Positions 43,821 to 53,073 of a stretch of 64,000 nt of DNA are shown here, in pieces. Under the pieces are notes generated by a model. That model searched no databases and had not been told where the DNA came from. It was given only the letters and a program-made list of their open reading frames with translations. The stretch is from Chryseobacterium koreense CCUG 49689 (GTDB taxonomy: Bacteria; Bacteroidota; Bacteroidia; Flavobacteriales; Weeksellaceae): assembly GCF_001045435.1 (NCBI RefSeq), contig NZ_LFNG01000001.1:186001-250000 (forward strand), given 5' to 3'. How positions within the stretch are numbered: the stretch's first letter is position 1; each line of letters begins with the position of its first letter. The translations under genes and the position numbers were made by a program.

Positions 43821-45398
43821 TTAATTATACTTTGACGCTAATTCAGTTGCTGCTTGTTTTAAAACATCAGTTACCGCACCGTCAATTTTACCGGATTTGA
43901 TCGCCGCCATTGTTTCAGGATGCTTGGATTTCAAGAATTCCGTGTATTCTTTCATGAATTCTTTTACCTTTCTTACCGGAACATTTCTCAACAGGTTTTC
44001 AGTTCCCGCATAAACCATCGCCACCTGGTCTTCCACACGAAGTGGAGAGTTCACCGGCTGCTTCAGGATTTCCACGTTTTTCTCACCTTTAGAAATCACG
44101 GCAAGTGTGGAAGCATCCAGGTCGGAACCGAATTTCGCAAACGCTTCCAATTCCTTGTATTGCGCCTGATCCAGTTTTAAGGTACCGGAAACTTTTTTCA
44201 TTGATTTAATCTGAGCATTTCCTCCAACTCTGGATACAGAGATTCCCACGTTGATCGCCGGACGAACTCCGGAGTTGAACAGGTCAGATTCCAAGAAGAT
44301 CTGTCCGTCGGTAATCGAAATTACGTTCGTTGGAATATATGCAGAAACGTCACCAGCTTGAGTTTCAATGATTGGAAGTGCTGTTAATGAACCACCTCCT
44401 TTAACCATTGGTTTCAAAGAATCCGGCAAATCATTCATTTGCGCAGCGATCGTATCGTCTGCAATTACTTTTGCAGCTCTTTCCAACAATCTTGAGTGCA
44501 GGTAGAAAACGTCTCCAGGATATGCTTCACGTCCCGGTGGTCTTCTTAAAAGCAAAGAAAGTTCACGGTAAGCTACCGCCTGTTTCGACAAGTCATCATA
44601 AATAATCAAAGCCGGTCTTCCCGTATCACGAAAATATTCACCGATTGCAGCTCCTGCCATTGGCGCATAAACCTGCATCGGAGAAGGGTCAGAAGCATTT
44701 GCCGCAACAACTACGGTGTATGCCAAAGCTCCTTTATCCGCCAAAGTCTGAACGATTTGTGCCACAGTGGAACCTTTCTGTCCAACGGCCACATAAATAC
44801 AATATACCGGTTGACCTGCGTCATAAAATTCCTTTTGGTTAAGGATAGTGTCAATTGCAACGGTGGTTTTCCCGGTTTGACGGTCACCGATGATCAATTC
44901 TCTTTGTCCTCTTCCGATTGGGATCATGGAGTCGATTGCCACGATTCCTGTTTGAAGGGGCTCATTTACCGGTTGACGGAAAATTACACCCGGTGCTTTT
45001 CTTTCCAATGGCATTTCGTAAAGGTCTCCTGAAATAGGACCTTTTCCGTCGATTGGATTTCCGAGCGTATCTACTACTCTACCCAACATTCCTTCGCCAA
45101 CTTTAATTGAAGAAATTCTATTGGTTCTATTTACTGTATCACCTTCCTTTACTAATTTTGATTCACCAAGAAGTGCAACTCCCACGTTGTCTTCTGCAAG
45201 GTTCAACACGATTCCTTCAATACCGCTTTGGAATTTCACCAATTCACCGTACTGAACATTTTCTAAACCGTACACTAAAGCGATACCATCACCGATGGTC
45301 AAGACAGTTCCCACCTCTTCCACATTTGCCTGTGTATCAAAGTTTGCCAACTGCTGTTTAAGGATTGCAGATACTTCTGCCGGATTTATTTCTGCCAT
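43821..45398 (-). CDS. atpA: ATP synthase F1 alpha subunit
   Basis: A 525-residue nucleotide-binding subunit of the F1 hexamer. Walker A GDRQTGKT (about 170-177), the [20 protein letters not shown] region, the Arg finger segment ([20 protein letters not shown]) and the C-terminal helical domain are complete. It lies 18 bases after atpH and is co-transcribed. Confidence 0.98.
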   Translation of the reverse strand: MAEINPAEVSAILKQQLANFDTQANVEEVGTVLTIGDGIALVYGLENVQYGELVKFQSGIEGIVLNLAEDNVGVALLGESKLVKEGDTVNRTNRISSIKVGEGMLGRVVDTLGNPIDGKGPISGDLYEMPLERKAPGVIFRQPVNEPLQTGIVAIDSMIPIGRGQRELIIGDRQTGKTTVAIDTILNQKEFYDAGQPVYCIYVAVGQKGSTVAQIVQTLADKGALAYTVVVAANASDPSPMQVYAPMAGAAIGEYFRDTGRPALIIYDDLSKQAVAYRELSLLLRRPPGREAYPGDVFYLHSRLLERAAKVIADDTIAAQMNDLPDSLKPMVKGGGSLTALPIIETQAGDVSAYIPTNVISITDGQIFLESDLFNSGVRPAINVGISVSRVGGNAQIKSMKKVSGTLKLDQAQYKELEAFAKFGSDLDASTLAVISKGEKNVEILKQPVNSPLRVEDQVAMVYAGTENLLRNVPVRKVKEFMKEYTEFLKSKHPETMAAIKSGKIDGAVTDVLKQAATELASKYN

Positions 45399-45416
45399 TT
45401 TATGGTTGTTTTTGTC

Positions 45417-45956
45417 TTAATTTAATTGAAATTCTTTTCTGAGTTTGTTCAGTTTGGTTTTCACAGAAGCATCCACTTGCTGGTCGCCCACTCTCAAAAT
45501 ATAACCTCCCAAAATCTCAGGATTGACGATGGATTTCACGTCGAATTTATGGTCATGATTCACCAAACTGGTTGATTTTAGGATGTTGTCGATATTTTCG
45601 CTGGAAAGCTGAGAAGCGGAAGTCAAAGTAATTCTTTGAACACCGTTCATATCTTCAACTTTGTTGATGAATTCCTGCGCGATGCTCTGCAAATGTCCTT
45701 CTCTTCCATGTTTGATCACCAACTGGATGAGGTTTTGTGTAACTGGGGAAAATCCTTTGAAAATCTCACCTGCAACCCCCACTTTTTTCTTCACGTCGAT
45801 GATCGGCGAATTAAAGAAATTCTGCAATTCTTTTGAACCCGCGATGGTTTTCACAACGTCACCCATTTCAGCGAAAACGGAATTGGTATTTCCAATTTCC
45901 TGCGTGAAATTCAGTAAACCTTGGGCGTATCTTTTTGCTACTTTACCTGTAAGCAT
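45417..45956 (-). CDS. atpH: ATP synthase F1 delta subunit
   Basis: A 179-residue stalk subunit (OSCP) that joins F1 to the peripheral stalk. KVAKRYAQGLLNFTQEIGNT (4-23) and the C-terminal ILGGYILRVGDQQVDASVKT region are typical. It begins two bases after atpF, showing tight coupling. Confidence 0.95.
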   Translation of the reverse strand: MLTGKVAKRYAQGLLNFTQEIGNTNSVFAEMGDVVKTIAGSKELQNFFNSPIIDVKKKVGVAGEIFKGFSPVTQNLIQLVIKHGREGHLQSIAQEFINKVEDMNGVQRITLTSASQLSSENIDNILKSTSLVNHDHKFDVKSIVNPEILGGYILRVGDQQVDASVKTKLNKLRKEFQLN

Positions 45957-45958
45957 TT

Positions 45959-46456
45959 TTAGTTCAGATTAGTGTTGTTAAGAATATTTTCCACCAAAGC
46001 GTTTTGAGCGCCGTCATTGTCCAATTTCTGCTTCAAGATAGACTCTGCGATGTTTACAGAAAGTGTTCCGATTTGGCTCTTGATATCCGACATTGCTGCG
46101 GATTTTTCAGCCTGGATGGATTGCCTTGCCTGTTCAATCATTTTGTCTCCTTCTGCTTTTGCCAAGTCTTTTGCCTCACCCACGATTCTGTCCTTGATTT
46201 CTCTGGCTTCTTTCAAGATATTGTCTCTTTCCACTTTGGCTTCTCGGATGATGTTCTCGTTTTCTGCCTTCAAGTTTTGAACTTCCTGCTTGGCAAGTTT
46301 TGCCTGGTTCAAAGAATCCACGATCGTCACTTCTCTCTCGTTCAATGCATCAAGAATTGGTTTCCATGCGAATTTTTTCAAAACAAAAATAAGCACAATG
46401 AAAATCAGCGACTGAATGATAAATAAACCTGATGAAAAATTTTCTAATAATCCCAT
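45959..46456 (-). CDS. atpF: ATP synthase F0 b subunit
   Basis: A 165-residue peripheral stalk protein: one N-terminal membrane helix (about 11-29, FIIQSLIFIVLIFVLKKFAW) and a long charged helix to the end. The sequence KKFAWKPILDALNERE is the family signature. It lies between atpE and atpH. Confidence 0.95.
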   Translation of the reverse strand: MGLLENFSSGLFIIQSLIFIVLIFVLKKFAWKPILDALNEREVTIVDSLNQAKLAKQEVQNLKAENENIIREAKVERDNILKEAREIKDRIVGEAKDLAKAEGDKMIEQARQSIQAEKSAAMSDIKSQIGTLSVNIAESILKQKLDNDGAQNALVENILNNTNLN

Positions 46457-46552
46457 AATGAGTTATGATAATATATTGTAATTGTTTTTTAATTTTTTAA
46501 AAAATCATCTGCCGTAACCAACCGTTCCCGGCAGATGAAAGTTTTCAACTTC

Positions 46553-46747
46553 TTAGTTTACAGCGAATAAAGCAGCAAACGCAACTCCTTCTACAAGAGC
46601 AGCCGCGATCAACATCGCAGTTTGAAGTTTACCAAATTGTTCAGGTTGTCTAGCCATTCCTTCCAAAGCAGCAGCACCGATTTTACCGATACCGATACCT
46701 GTTCCGATTACAACTAAACCTGCACCAATGATTTTAGGCATTTCCAT
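46553..46747 (-). CDS. atpE: ATP synthase F0 c subunit
   Basis: A 64-residue proteolipid with two membrane helices joined by the polar loop MARQPEQFG. Glu53 in LVEGVAFAAL is the ion-carrying carboxylate. I see none of the extra polar residues that mark Na+-type rings, so protons are the likely ion, which is inference. It lies 96 bases before atpF and 74 after atpB. Confidence 0.95.
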   Translation of the reverse strand: MEMPKIIGAGLVVIGTGIGIGKIGAAALEGMARQPEQFGKLQTAMLIAAALVEGVAFAALFAVN

Positions 46748-46821
46748 AATATATAATTTTAAAAAATTAGTTCTTTTTAATGACGATTTTTATAACGTCT
46801 GTCTGGTTGTTCCAGTTTTTC

Positions 46822-47982
46822 TTAATGAGTTGAAAGTCCTCCTTCTTCTCCTTCGTGTCCATGTTCTTCATTCGCCATTCCGAAATAAACCGCGGAAAGC
46901 ATGGTGAAGATATACGCCTGAAGGAACGCTACCAAAACTTCCAGTAAATACAGCACGAAAGTAAGGAACGGGAACGCAACTCCGGCGATTACATTCTTAA
47001 ATACATAGATCAATCCGATCAAACTCATCACGATTAAGTGTCCTGCAGACATATTTGCAAAGAGACGAATCAAAAGCGAGAATGGTTTGATGAACATTCC
47101 GATCACCTCAATCGGCATCATGATCAGTTTCATTGGCCATGGCAATCCCGGCATCCAGAAAATGTGTTGCCAGTAGTGCTTGTTCGCAGTAAATTGGGTG
47201 ATGAAGAAAGTGATGATCGCTAATGCGAAAGTAATTGCAATATTTCCGGTAACATTGATCCCGAAAGGCATCAATCCAAATAAATTCAAAAATAAGATAA
47301 AGAAAAATACAGTCAACAAATAACTCATATATTTCTTGTAATTGTGGCCGATGTTGGGTTTGGCAATATCGTCTCTAATGAAAAGCACGATGGGTTCCAT
47401 TAATTTACCTGCACCTGAAGGAACTAATGATTTTTTGTAATTTTTAGCCATAGAACCAAAAATCCACAACATCAAAAGTGCAGTTACGATGATCATCAGA
47501 ACACTTTTGGTGAGAGAAAAATCCCAAACTTTTTCGTTGGTGGCATGGTGATGCTCGTCGAAGTTTAAGGTTCCGTCAGCGTTGGCCTTAAGAATTCTTT
47601 CATGGAAAAGGGCATATTTTGCACCATTGCTTTCCACGATTTCGTATTTATTTCCATGAGCATCGGTTGTTGGCTGGAACGCAGAACTCATCATCATGTG
47701 GAGTCCGTTTGCTTCATCATAAAAAATTACCGGAAGCGGAAAGCCGATGGGAGTTTCAGTACCGTCTGCATTTTTCTTTGCCAAAATGGTGAAACTGTGC
47801 CCGTCCAAAACGTGGTGTTGCTTGAACGCGTTCACTTCCTCCATTGATTTCTCTTTTTCAGAAAGCGGCGCTTTGGCTTCAGTTTCTTGCTGTGTTGCAG
47901 ATGCTGCAGCAGTTTCGTGCTGTGCGTTTGCGATAGAAAATGTCGATAAAAAACCTAATACAAGTACTACTCTTTTCAGCAT
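46822..47982 (-). CDS. atpB: ATP synthase F0 a subunit with signal peptide and long periplasmic N-terminus
   Basis: A 386-residue protein, far longer than the roughly 270 of E. coli. A signal peptide (1-20, ending IANA) and a periplasmic region of about 140 residues (21-158; QHHVLDGHSFTILAKKNADG and an NADGTLNFDEHHH segment) precede the five or six membrane helices. The essential Arg is in LLIRLFANMSAGHLIVMS. The C-terminus is His- and Glu-rich. Extended a subunits are a known Bacteroidota trait; the role of the extra domain is unknown. Confidence 0.93.
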   Translation of the reverse strand: MLKRVVLVLGFLSTFSIANAQHETAAASATQQETEAKAPLSEKEKSMEEVNAFKQHHVLDGHSFTILAKKNADGTETPIGFPLPVIFYDEANGLHMMMSSAFQPTTDAHGNKYEIVESNGAKYALFHERILKANADGTLNFDEHHHATNEKVWDFSLTKSVLMIIVTALLMLWIFGSMAKNYKKSLVPSGAGKLMEPIVLFIRDDIAKPNIGHNYKKYMSYLLTVFFFILFLNLFGLMPFGINVTGNIAITFALAIITFFITQFTANKHYWQHIFWMPGLPWPMKLIMMPIEVIGMFIKPFSLLIRLFANMSAGHLIVMSLIGLIYVFKNVIAGVAFPFLTFVLYLLEVLVAFLQAYIFTMLSAVYFGMANEEHGHEGEEGGLSTH

Positions 47983-48203
47983 TGATATATCTTATTTTAA
48001 AGTTTTGCAAAAATAGGACAAATAATCATAATATGGAAATCAATTTTTGATGATTTTTTTCATTTTTAATTTTCCAGGAAACCATCAGAAATCATATTTA
48101 AAACAAGTGCTTAAAATGTTTCACGAAACAGAATGGCATGACGATTCATTGAACATTTGTCATGAACCATTAGAAAAAATTTCGAAAAACAAAATGATGA
48201 AAA
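47983..48203. other. Intergenic region inside the ATP synthase operon
   Basis: A gap of 221 bases between the DUF6168 gene and atpB on the minus strand. It is AT-rich and holds a near-palindrome TGTTTCACGAAACA (48117-48130). I see no gene or terminator, so transcription presumably runs through. Confidence 0.4.
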
Positions 48204-48617
48204 TTAGACGCCTTTCTTGTCTTCAGTATTTGGATCCAGATTCTCCTTGTTTGCATACTCGTTCTGAATCATTTTCACAGCATACAGCGTTTCGAGTAAA
48301 AGTGAAATCAGGTAAGGAATAATGAAGTGGACTTTGTAATTCGGAACCTCGCTCAGATGAAGCTTGTTCATCACCAAAAACATGATCATCAACTTGAACA
48401 TCACCAAACCCATGAACGCAAATCCGATATAGGTGGGAAAAATATTTTTAATGATGGAAAGAATCGTGACCACCGTCACAAAAAGCAGGGTCAGGAAAAG
48501 ATAATATTTAATGAAAGTCGGCTCAAAACCGATTTTCAGCCATTGCCAAATCCCGAAATGCACAAAGAACATCAAAAAATACAGTACAATATATAAGGTG
48601 TTACTTTTTATCTTCAT
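48204..48617 (-). CDS. DUF6168-family small membrane protein
   Basis: A 137-residue protein with four predicted membrane helices (about 8-26, 38-58, 63-85 and 95-113) and a charged C-terminus. It sits where AtpI-like assembly factors lie in other F-ATPase operons, 221 bases upstream of atpB, and overlaps the end of the AtpZ-like gene by 17 bases. The family name is from memory. A role in c-ring assembly or Mg transport is inferred from position. Confidence 0.72.
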   Translation of the reverse strand: MKIKSNTLYIVLYFLMFFVHFGIWQWLKIGFEPTFIKYYLFLTLLFVTVVTILSIIKNIFPTYIGFAFMGLVMFKLMIMFLVMNKLHLSEVPNYKVHFIIPYLISLLLETLYAVKMIQNEYANKENLDPNTEDKKGV

Positions 48618-48876
48618 TCTGGATATTTTTCAGTTGGTTTATTAAATTATAGAAGGCCAATCCCATCCCAAGCAAACCGATTCCGAGTGTCAAGAGATTA
48701 CTTTCAATGCCAAAATGGTCGTTCAGTTTCTTTCCGCCCCAAAAAGCAAGCCCCATAGTGGCCAACATCTGGAAAACGATCCCGGAATAAACGCCATACT
48801 GCCGAAGACTGTTGCCTGCGAATTTTTTCTCGTCTTCCGGGGTGAAACCGTCTTTGTTTTGGCCGTTGTCGGACAT
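48601..48876 (-). CDS. AtpZ/AtpI-like F0F1 assembly protein
   Basis: A 91-residue protein with two membrane helices, YSGIVFQMLATMGLAFWGGK and ESNLLTLGIGLLGMGLAFYN, and the Gly/Trp-rich pattern of the AtpZ/AtpI group. The frame is open 42 codons further up, but the promoter box at 48889-48896 places the start at the ATG at 48876. First gene of the ATP synthase operon. Family members help Mg supply or c-ring assembly. Confidence 0.82.
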   Translation of the reverse strand: MSDNGQNKDGFTPEDEKKFAGNSLRQYGVYSGIVFQMLATMGLAFWGGKKLNDHFGIESNLLTLGIGLLGMGLAFYNLINQLKNIQNEDKK

Positions 48877-48888
48877 TTTTTGTTTTTG

Positions 48889-48896
48889 CAAAAGTA
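48889..48896 (-). promoter_or_regulatory. -7 box of the ATP synthase operon
   Basis: TACTTTTG on the minus strand matches TAnnTTTG and implies a leader of about six bases before the AtpZ-like ATG. Confidence 0.6.
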
Positions 48897-49031
48897 GGGA
48901 ATATATTTTTCCCACCGTAAACAGTCGATTTATCGCGTATCTAAAGAGTGTTGAGATCTGCAGAAATGGAAATACGATAAATTGCGCCATTCGTTTCGCC
49001 ATACACCAATAAAAATATCATCGAATTTCCC

Positions 49032-49039
49032 TATTTTTG
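49032..49039 (+). promoter_or_regulatory. -7 box of ffh
   Basis: TATTTTTG matches TAnnTTTG, 20 bases before the ffh ATG. Confidence 0.6.
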
Positions 49040-49059
49040 CAAATCTTAAACCATAAACA

Positions 49060-50427
49060 ATGTTCAACAGTTTACAGGACAAATTAGATAAAGCCCTACA
49101 CAATATTTCCGGGCGAGGAAAAATCACAGAAATCAACGTGGCGGAAACCGTTAAAGAAATCCGCCGTGCCTTGGTTGATGCCGATGTGAACTATAAAGTC
49201 GCGAAAGATTTAACCAAAAGAGTGCAGGACAAAGCATTAGGACAAAATGTGTTGACCAGCCTGACTCCGGGACAGTTGATGACCAAAATTGTTCACGACG
49301 AATTGGTGAACTTAATGGGCGGAACCCATGAAGGAATCAACCTTTCCGGAAAGCCATCCGTGATTTTGATTGCCGGACTTCAAGGTTCGGGTAAAACCAC
49401 ATTCTCGGGAAAACTGGCCAATTACCTTAAGCAAAAAAGAAATAAAAAACCACTTTTGGTGGCGTGCGATGTTTACAGACCTGCCGCGATTGACCAGCTG
49501 AAAATATTGGGTGAACAAACGGGAATTCCGGTTTATTCGGAAGAAGGCGCTACAAATCCTTCGGCGATTGCAGAAAATGCAGTGAAATTCGCCAAAACGA
49601 ACAATCACGATGTGGTGATCGTGGATACTGCCGGTCGTTTGGCGATCGACGAACAGATGATGAACGAAATCAAATCCGTTCATTACTTCATCAAACCGGA
49701 TGAAACCCTTTTCGTGGTGGATTCCATGACCGGGCAAGATGCCGTGAATACCGCAAAAGCATTCAATGAAGCACTGAATTTCGACGGGGTTGTTTTAACG
49801 AAATTAGATGGCGATACCAGAGGTGGTGCCGCTTTAACGATACGTTCCGTAGTAGAGAAACCCATCAAGTTCATTTCCACGGGTGAAAAAATGGAAGCGC
49901 TTGATGTGTTCTATCCGGAAAGAATGGCGGACAGAATCCTGGGAATGGGTGACGTGGTTTCCTTGGTTGAACGTGCACAGGAACAATTTGATGAGGAGGA
50001 AGCGAAAAAACTTCAAAAGAAAATCGCTAAAAACGAATTCGGTTTCGATGATTTCTTGAAGCAAATCAACCAAATCAAGAAGATGGGAAATATGAAGGAT
50101 TTGATGGGAATGATTCCGGGCGTTGGAAAAGCGATCAAAGATATAGATATTCAGGATGACGCGTTCAAACACATTGAAGCCATCATTCACTCGATGACTC
50201 CGGAAGAAAGAAGGCGGCCATCGATCATCAATACCCAAAGAAAAAACCGCATCGCGAGAGGTGCCGGCAGAAAAATCGAAGATGTGAACCAACTGATGAA
50301 ACAGTTCGAACAGATGGGGAAAATGATGAAGATGATGCAGGGACCGCAGGGAAAACAGATGATGGAAATGATGAGCAAGGGAATGCCGAAAATACCGGGA
50401 ATGGGTGGAAATCTGTTTGGCAGGTAG
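49060..50427 (+). CDS. ffh: Signal recognition particle protein Ffh
   Basis: A 455-residue GTPase that binds signal sequences on nascent chains and, with 4.5S RNA and FtsY, delivers them to the membrane. N domain (1-85), G domain with GLQGSGKTT, DTAGRL and TKLDGDTRGG, and a methionine-rich M domain (from about 330; MGNMKDLMGMIPGVGKAI and a Met-rich end such as MKMMQGPQGKQMMEMM). Complete and monocistronic. SRP RNA is not in this window. Confidence 0.98.
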   Translation: MFNSLQDKLDKALHNISGRGKITEINVAETVKEIRRALVDADVNYKVAKDLTKRVQDKALGQNVLTSLTPGQLMTKIVHDELVNLMGGTHEGINLSGKPSVILIAGLQGSGKTTFSGKLANYLKQKRNKKPLLVACDVYRPAAIDQLKILGEQTGIPVYSEEGATNPSAIAENAVKFAKTNNHDVVIVDTAGRLAIDEQMMNEIKSVHYFIKPDETLFVVDSMTGQDAVNTAKAFNEALNFDGVVLTKLDGDTRGGAALTIRSVVEKPIKFISTGEKMEALDVFYPERMADRILGMGDVVSLVERAQEQFDEEEAKKLQKKIAKNEFGFDDFLKQINQIKKMGNMKDLMGMIPGVGKAIKDIDIQDDAFKHIEAIIHSMTPEERRRPSIINTQRKNRIARGAGRKIEDVNQLMKQFEQMGKMMKMMQGPQGKQMMEMMSKGMPKIPGMGGNLFGR

Positions 50428-50472
50428 GGATTTGATTGATCCCTTATCCAGATCTGAAATAGAAAAGACAAA

Positions 50473-50503
50473 AAATCCCGAATCATGAGATTCGGGATTT
50501 TTC
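50473..50503. terminator. Bidirectional terminator between ffh and the barrel gene
   Basis: AAATCCCGAATC (50473-50484) and GATTCGGGATTT (50489-50500) form a perfect 12-bp stem between convergent genes, with T runs on both strands. Confidence 0.9.
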
Positions 50504-50523
50504 GTTGATGGATGATTTTATTT

Positions 50524-51135
50524 TTATTTGAAAAACAAAGATACACCTGCGTTTACACCGAAAGTATCGATGGTAGTTTTCACCTTCGTAGATTCCACGG
50601 TTTCATTCGTAGTAAAACTATTGTAAGCTACTCCCAAATCCAAACCAACGTTAGAATTCAACAGATAAACCATTCCGCCTTTAGCTCCCCAAAGCAAACC
50701 TCCTTTAGTCGTTTCTTGATCATTGTAAAAATCGATTGAAGTTGCACTTCCATATCCAATTCCAGCTCCTAAATAAGGTTTCAATTTATTTGCTGTCGCA
50801 AAATAATAAGTCGCGTTGGGCAAAATTGCAAACATGGATTGTTTATCTTCATAATTTATACCAATTGAACTGTCTTTAAAAGTAGTTTTGGTAGAAGTAT
50901 AACTTAAATCCACACCTACTGCCAGATTATTGATCACGAAATATCCAACACCCGGAGTGATTGAGAACGAAGTTACTTTAGGTCCGTCAATACTTTGCCC
51001 ATTCGCACTGTACTTTGAAGTTGCAGAGTTGAAACCTACTCCCGTTTTACCGGATACAATCCAGCTTCCTTTCTCCATTTGTGCATTCATCGATGCGAAA
51101 AGTGCCAAAGCACCTACTAAAAATAATTTCTTCAT
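50524..51135 (-). CDS. Outer-membrane beta-barrel protein
   Basis: A 203-residue exported protein. Signal peptide MKKLFLVGALALFASMNAQ, then about eight amphipathic strands ending LGVAYNSFTTNETVESTKVK and a C-terminal FFK. This is the OmpA/OprF-like single-domain barrel type common in Flavobacteriia. The signal peptide is almost the same as that of the next gene, so they are paralogues or share a mosaic start. Function is unknown. Confidence 0.85.
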   Translation of the reverse strand: MKKLFLVGALALFASMNAQMEKGSWIVSGKTGVGFNSATSKYSANGQSIDGPKVTSFSITPGVGYFVINNLAVGVDLSYTSTKTTFKDSSIGINYEDKQSMFAILPNATYYFATANKLKPYLGAGIGYGSATSIDFYNDQETTKGGLLWGAKGGMVYLLNSNVGLDLGVAYNSFTTNETVESTKVKTTIDTFGVNAGVSLFFK

Positions 51136-51157
51136 AATTTTTTGTTAAAATTAGCCG

Positions 51158-51165
51158 CAAAAGTA
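51158..51165 (-). promoter_or_regulatory. -7 box of the barrel gene at 50524
   Basis: TACTTTTG on the minus strand matches TAnnTTTG, 22 bases before the ATG. Confidence 0.6.
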
Positions 51166-51228
51166 ATGATTTTACCCGACGTGAACACAGAAATTTCATA
51201 AAAAGATTGCGGTTTCAAAACTTGAGGC

Positions 51229-51257
51229 AAAAAAAACCGCCTCAATCACTGAGGCGG
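51229..51257 (-). terminator. Terminator of the PorT-like barrel gene
   Basis: The minus strand reads GCCGCCTCA, a short loop, TGAGGCGGT and then eight T residues, about 28 bases after the stop. Confidence 0.88.
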
Positions 51258-51284
51258 CATATTATTGATGTTATTGCTGTTAAA

Positions 51285-51842
51285 TTATTTTACAAATTTA
51301 TAAGCTAAACCTACCTGGAAAACATTGTTTTTAATTTTATCACCTCCGGCGTTATCTTTGGCGATATCGGTCATACCTGCTACATATCTTGCAGTAAGCC
51401 CTATCTGTGGCGTGAAGAAATAACCCGCACCTAAGCCGATACCGAAATCAAAAGAATTCGTAGAATCTTTAATACTTACGGTTTCACCGCCACCTTTCAT
51501 ATTTGCACTAAGCAAGAAACTGAATTCTGGACCAGCCTCCAAATAAAGATTAGGCAACGCATTGTATTGGAACATTACAGGAACACTCAGGTAATCCAAA
51601 TTAAGAGTACCACTACCCCCACTTTCTTTTGCTCCTTTAGCATTGTAAAGCAATTCCGGCTGAATGCTGAAATTTTGTGCAAGCGGCGCATTCATTAAAG
51701 CACCTGCATAAAATGAAATTTTAGAAGTAGACCCCGACATGTTTGATAAGCTTGCCACGTTCATACCTGCCTTTAATCCAAATGTTTGAGCATTCATAGC
51801 TCCAAAAAGTGCCAAAGCACCAACTAAGAATAATTTTTTCAT
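51285..51842 (-). CDS. Outer-membrane beta-barrel protein (PorT-like)
   Basis: A 185-residue protein. Signal peptide MKKLFLVGALALFGAMNAQ, then a barrel with LKAGMNVASLSNMSGSTSKI, LYLEAGPEFSFLLSANMKGG and a final FQVGLAYKF strand. This pattern is that of the flavobacterial porin family / outer membrane beta-barrel group. Function is unknown. Transcribed separately from its paralogue (own -7 box and terminator). Confidence 0.85.
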   Translation of the reverse strand: MKKLFLVGALALFGAMNAQTFGLKAGMNVASLSNMSGSTSKISFYAGALMNAPLAQNFSIQPELLYNAKGAKESGGSGTLNLDYLSVPVMFQYNALPNLYLEAGPEFSFLLSANMKGGGETVSIKDSTNSFDFGIGLGAGYFFTPQIGLTARYVAGMTDIAKDNAGGDKIKNNVFQVGLAYKFVK

Positions 51843-51865
51843 GTTTAAAAATTTTAATTGTTCCG

Positions 51866-51873
51866 CAAATATA
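51866..51873 (-). promoter_or_regulatory. -7 box of the PorT-like gene
   Basis: TATATTTG on the minus strand matches TAnnTTTG, 23 bases before the ATG. Confidence 0.6.
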
Positions 51874-51986
51874 AAATTTTTTTTTTATTCCACAAATAAT
51901 ACACCATTTTTTTTTCAATTTGTTCTTAATTACTATTAAAAAGATAACAAAAACATAATATGAGCTTAATGTGGAAATGTGGATAA

Positions 51987-52946
51987 CTACTCGTCGCGCA
52001 ATCTTTTCTCCTCTTTTCCGTATGCAGTAATGATTTTCCGAACCACCGGATGCCGCACCACGTCTTCTTCAGTAAGGTGCACAAAACCAATCTCTTCCAC
52101 ATCTTTCAGGATTCGCATGGCTTCTTTGAGTCCGGATTTCTGCTTCATAGGCAAATCCACCTGACTCGGATCACCAGTGATGATGAATTTCGCGTTCATC
52201 CCCATTCTGGTAAGGAACATCTTCATTTGGGAATGGGTTGTGTTTTGGGCTTCATCCAATATCACAAAGGCCTCATCCAAAGTTCTGCCCCTCATGAATG
52301 CAAGCGGCGCCACCTCGATCACCTTCTTTTCTATGTATCCTTCCAGTTTTTCATGCGGTATCATATCGCGGAGCGCATCATATAATGGCTGTAAATACGG
52401 ATCCAGTTTTTCCTTCAGATCTCCGGGCAAGAATCCCAGACTCTCCCCTGCTTCCACGGCGGGTCTCGTCAAAATAATTCTTTTCACTTCCCGGTCCCTC
52501 AAAGCTCTCGCCGCCAAAGCGACACTGGTATAGGTTTTTCCGGTTCCCGCAGGTCCTATTGCAAAAACCATGTCTTTCACCTGGGATTCCTTCACCAGCT
52601 TCTTCAGATTCGTGGTTTTGGCCTTGATCACTTTTCCATTGACCCCTTTCACAATGATATCTTGGTCGAAAATCAATTGTTTTTCGCTTTCGTCCTTGAC
52701 CCTAAGGATATTTTCAATGTCTTTTAAGGTAATGGAATTGTTTTTTGAGATAAAACCCACGATATCGTCAAGTTTAGTTTTAAGGATATCCAAAGTATCC
52801 TGGTTTCCCATCGCGAAAATGAAAAGGTCTCTTCCCGTGATTTTCAGCGTCGGAAAACTGGACTTAATCAGGTTAAAGTATTGATTATTGGGTCCGTAAA
52901 AGGTTTTTGAATTAATTCCGGTGATTTCGTAATTCAGTTCAAACAT
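51987..52946 (-). CDS. PhoH-family ATPase
   Basis: A 319-residue protein with an N-terminal KH-like/RNA-binding region (about 1-110) and a PhoH ATPase domain (about 115-319). Walker A is GPAGTGKTY (about 137-145), Walker B is FVILDEAQNTTHSQMKMFLT. The final RHPVVRKIITAYGKEEKRL is typical. PhoH-like proteins act in RNA turnover or ribosome-related processes in other bacteria. Monocistronic, with its own -7 box. The precise role is not known. Confidence 0.93.
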   Translation of the reverse strand: MFELNYEITGINSKTFYGPNNQYFNLIKSSFPTLKITGRDLFIFAMGNQDTLDILKTKLDDIVGFISKNNSITLKDIENILRVKDESEKQLIFDQDIIVKGVNGKVIKAKTTNLKKLVKESQVKDMVFAIGPAGTGKTYTSVALAARALRDREVKRIILTRPAVEAGESLGFLPGDLKEKLDPYLQPLYDALRDMIPHEKLEGYIEKKVIEVAPLAFMRGRTLDEAFVILDEAQNTTHSQMKMFLTRMGMNAKFIITGDPSQVDLPMKQKSGLKEAMRILKDVEEIGFVHLTEEDVVRHPVVRKIITAYGKEEKRLRDE

Positions 52947-52982
52947 CGATCTTTTGATTGTTTAATATTTTGTTAAAAGTAT

Positions 52983-52990
52983 CAAATTTA
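52983..52990 (-). promoter_or_regulatory. -7 box of the phoH-like gene
   Basis: TAAATTTG on the minus strand matches TAnnTTTG, 36 bases before the ATG at 52946. Confidence 0.55.
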
Positions 52991-53046
52991 TTTTGAATCT
53001 GAAGTTTTACTTTTCCACAATGGGGTGAAAAAATATTTTTTTGGGT

Positions 53047-53054
53047 TAAATTTG
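53047..53054 (+). promoter_or_regulatory. -7 box of the SAM hydrolase gene
   Basis: TAAATTTG matches TAnnTTTG, 19 bases before the ATG. Confidence 0.55.
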
Positions 53055-53073
53055 CCCCACTACTATTTTTTCG

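Noticed and set aside
48117-48130. TGTTTCACGAAACA as a possible parS centromere site
   Set aside because: The known 16-base parS palindrome has two more central bases (TGTTTCACGTGAAACA). This shorter form lies singly inside an operon with no parAB nearby.
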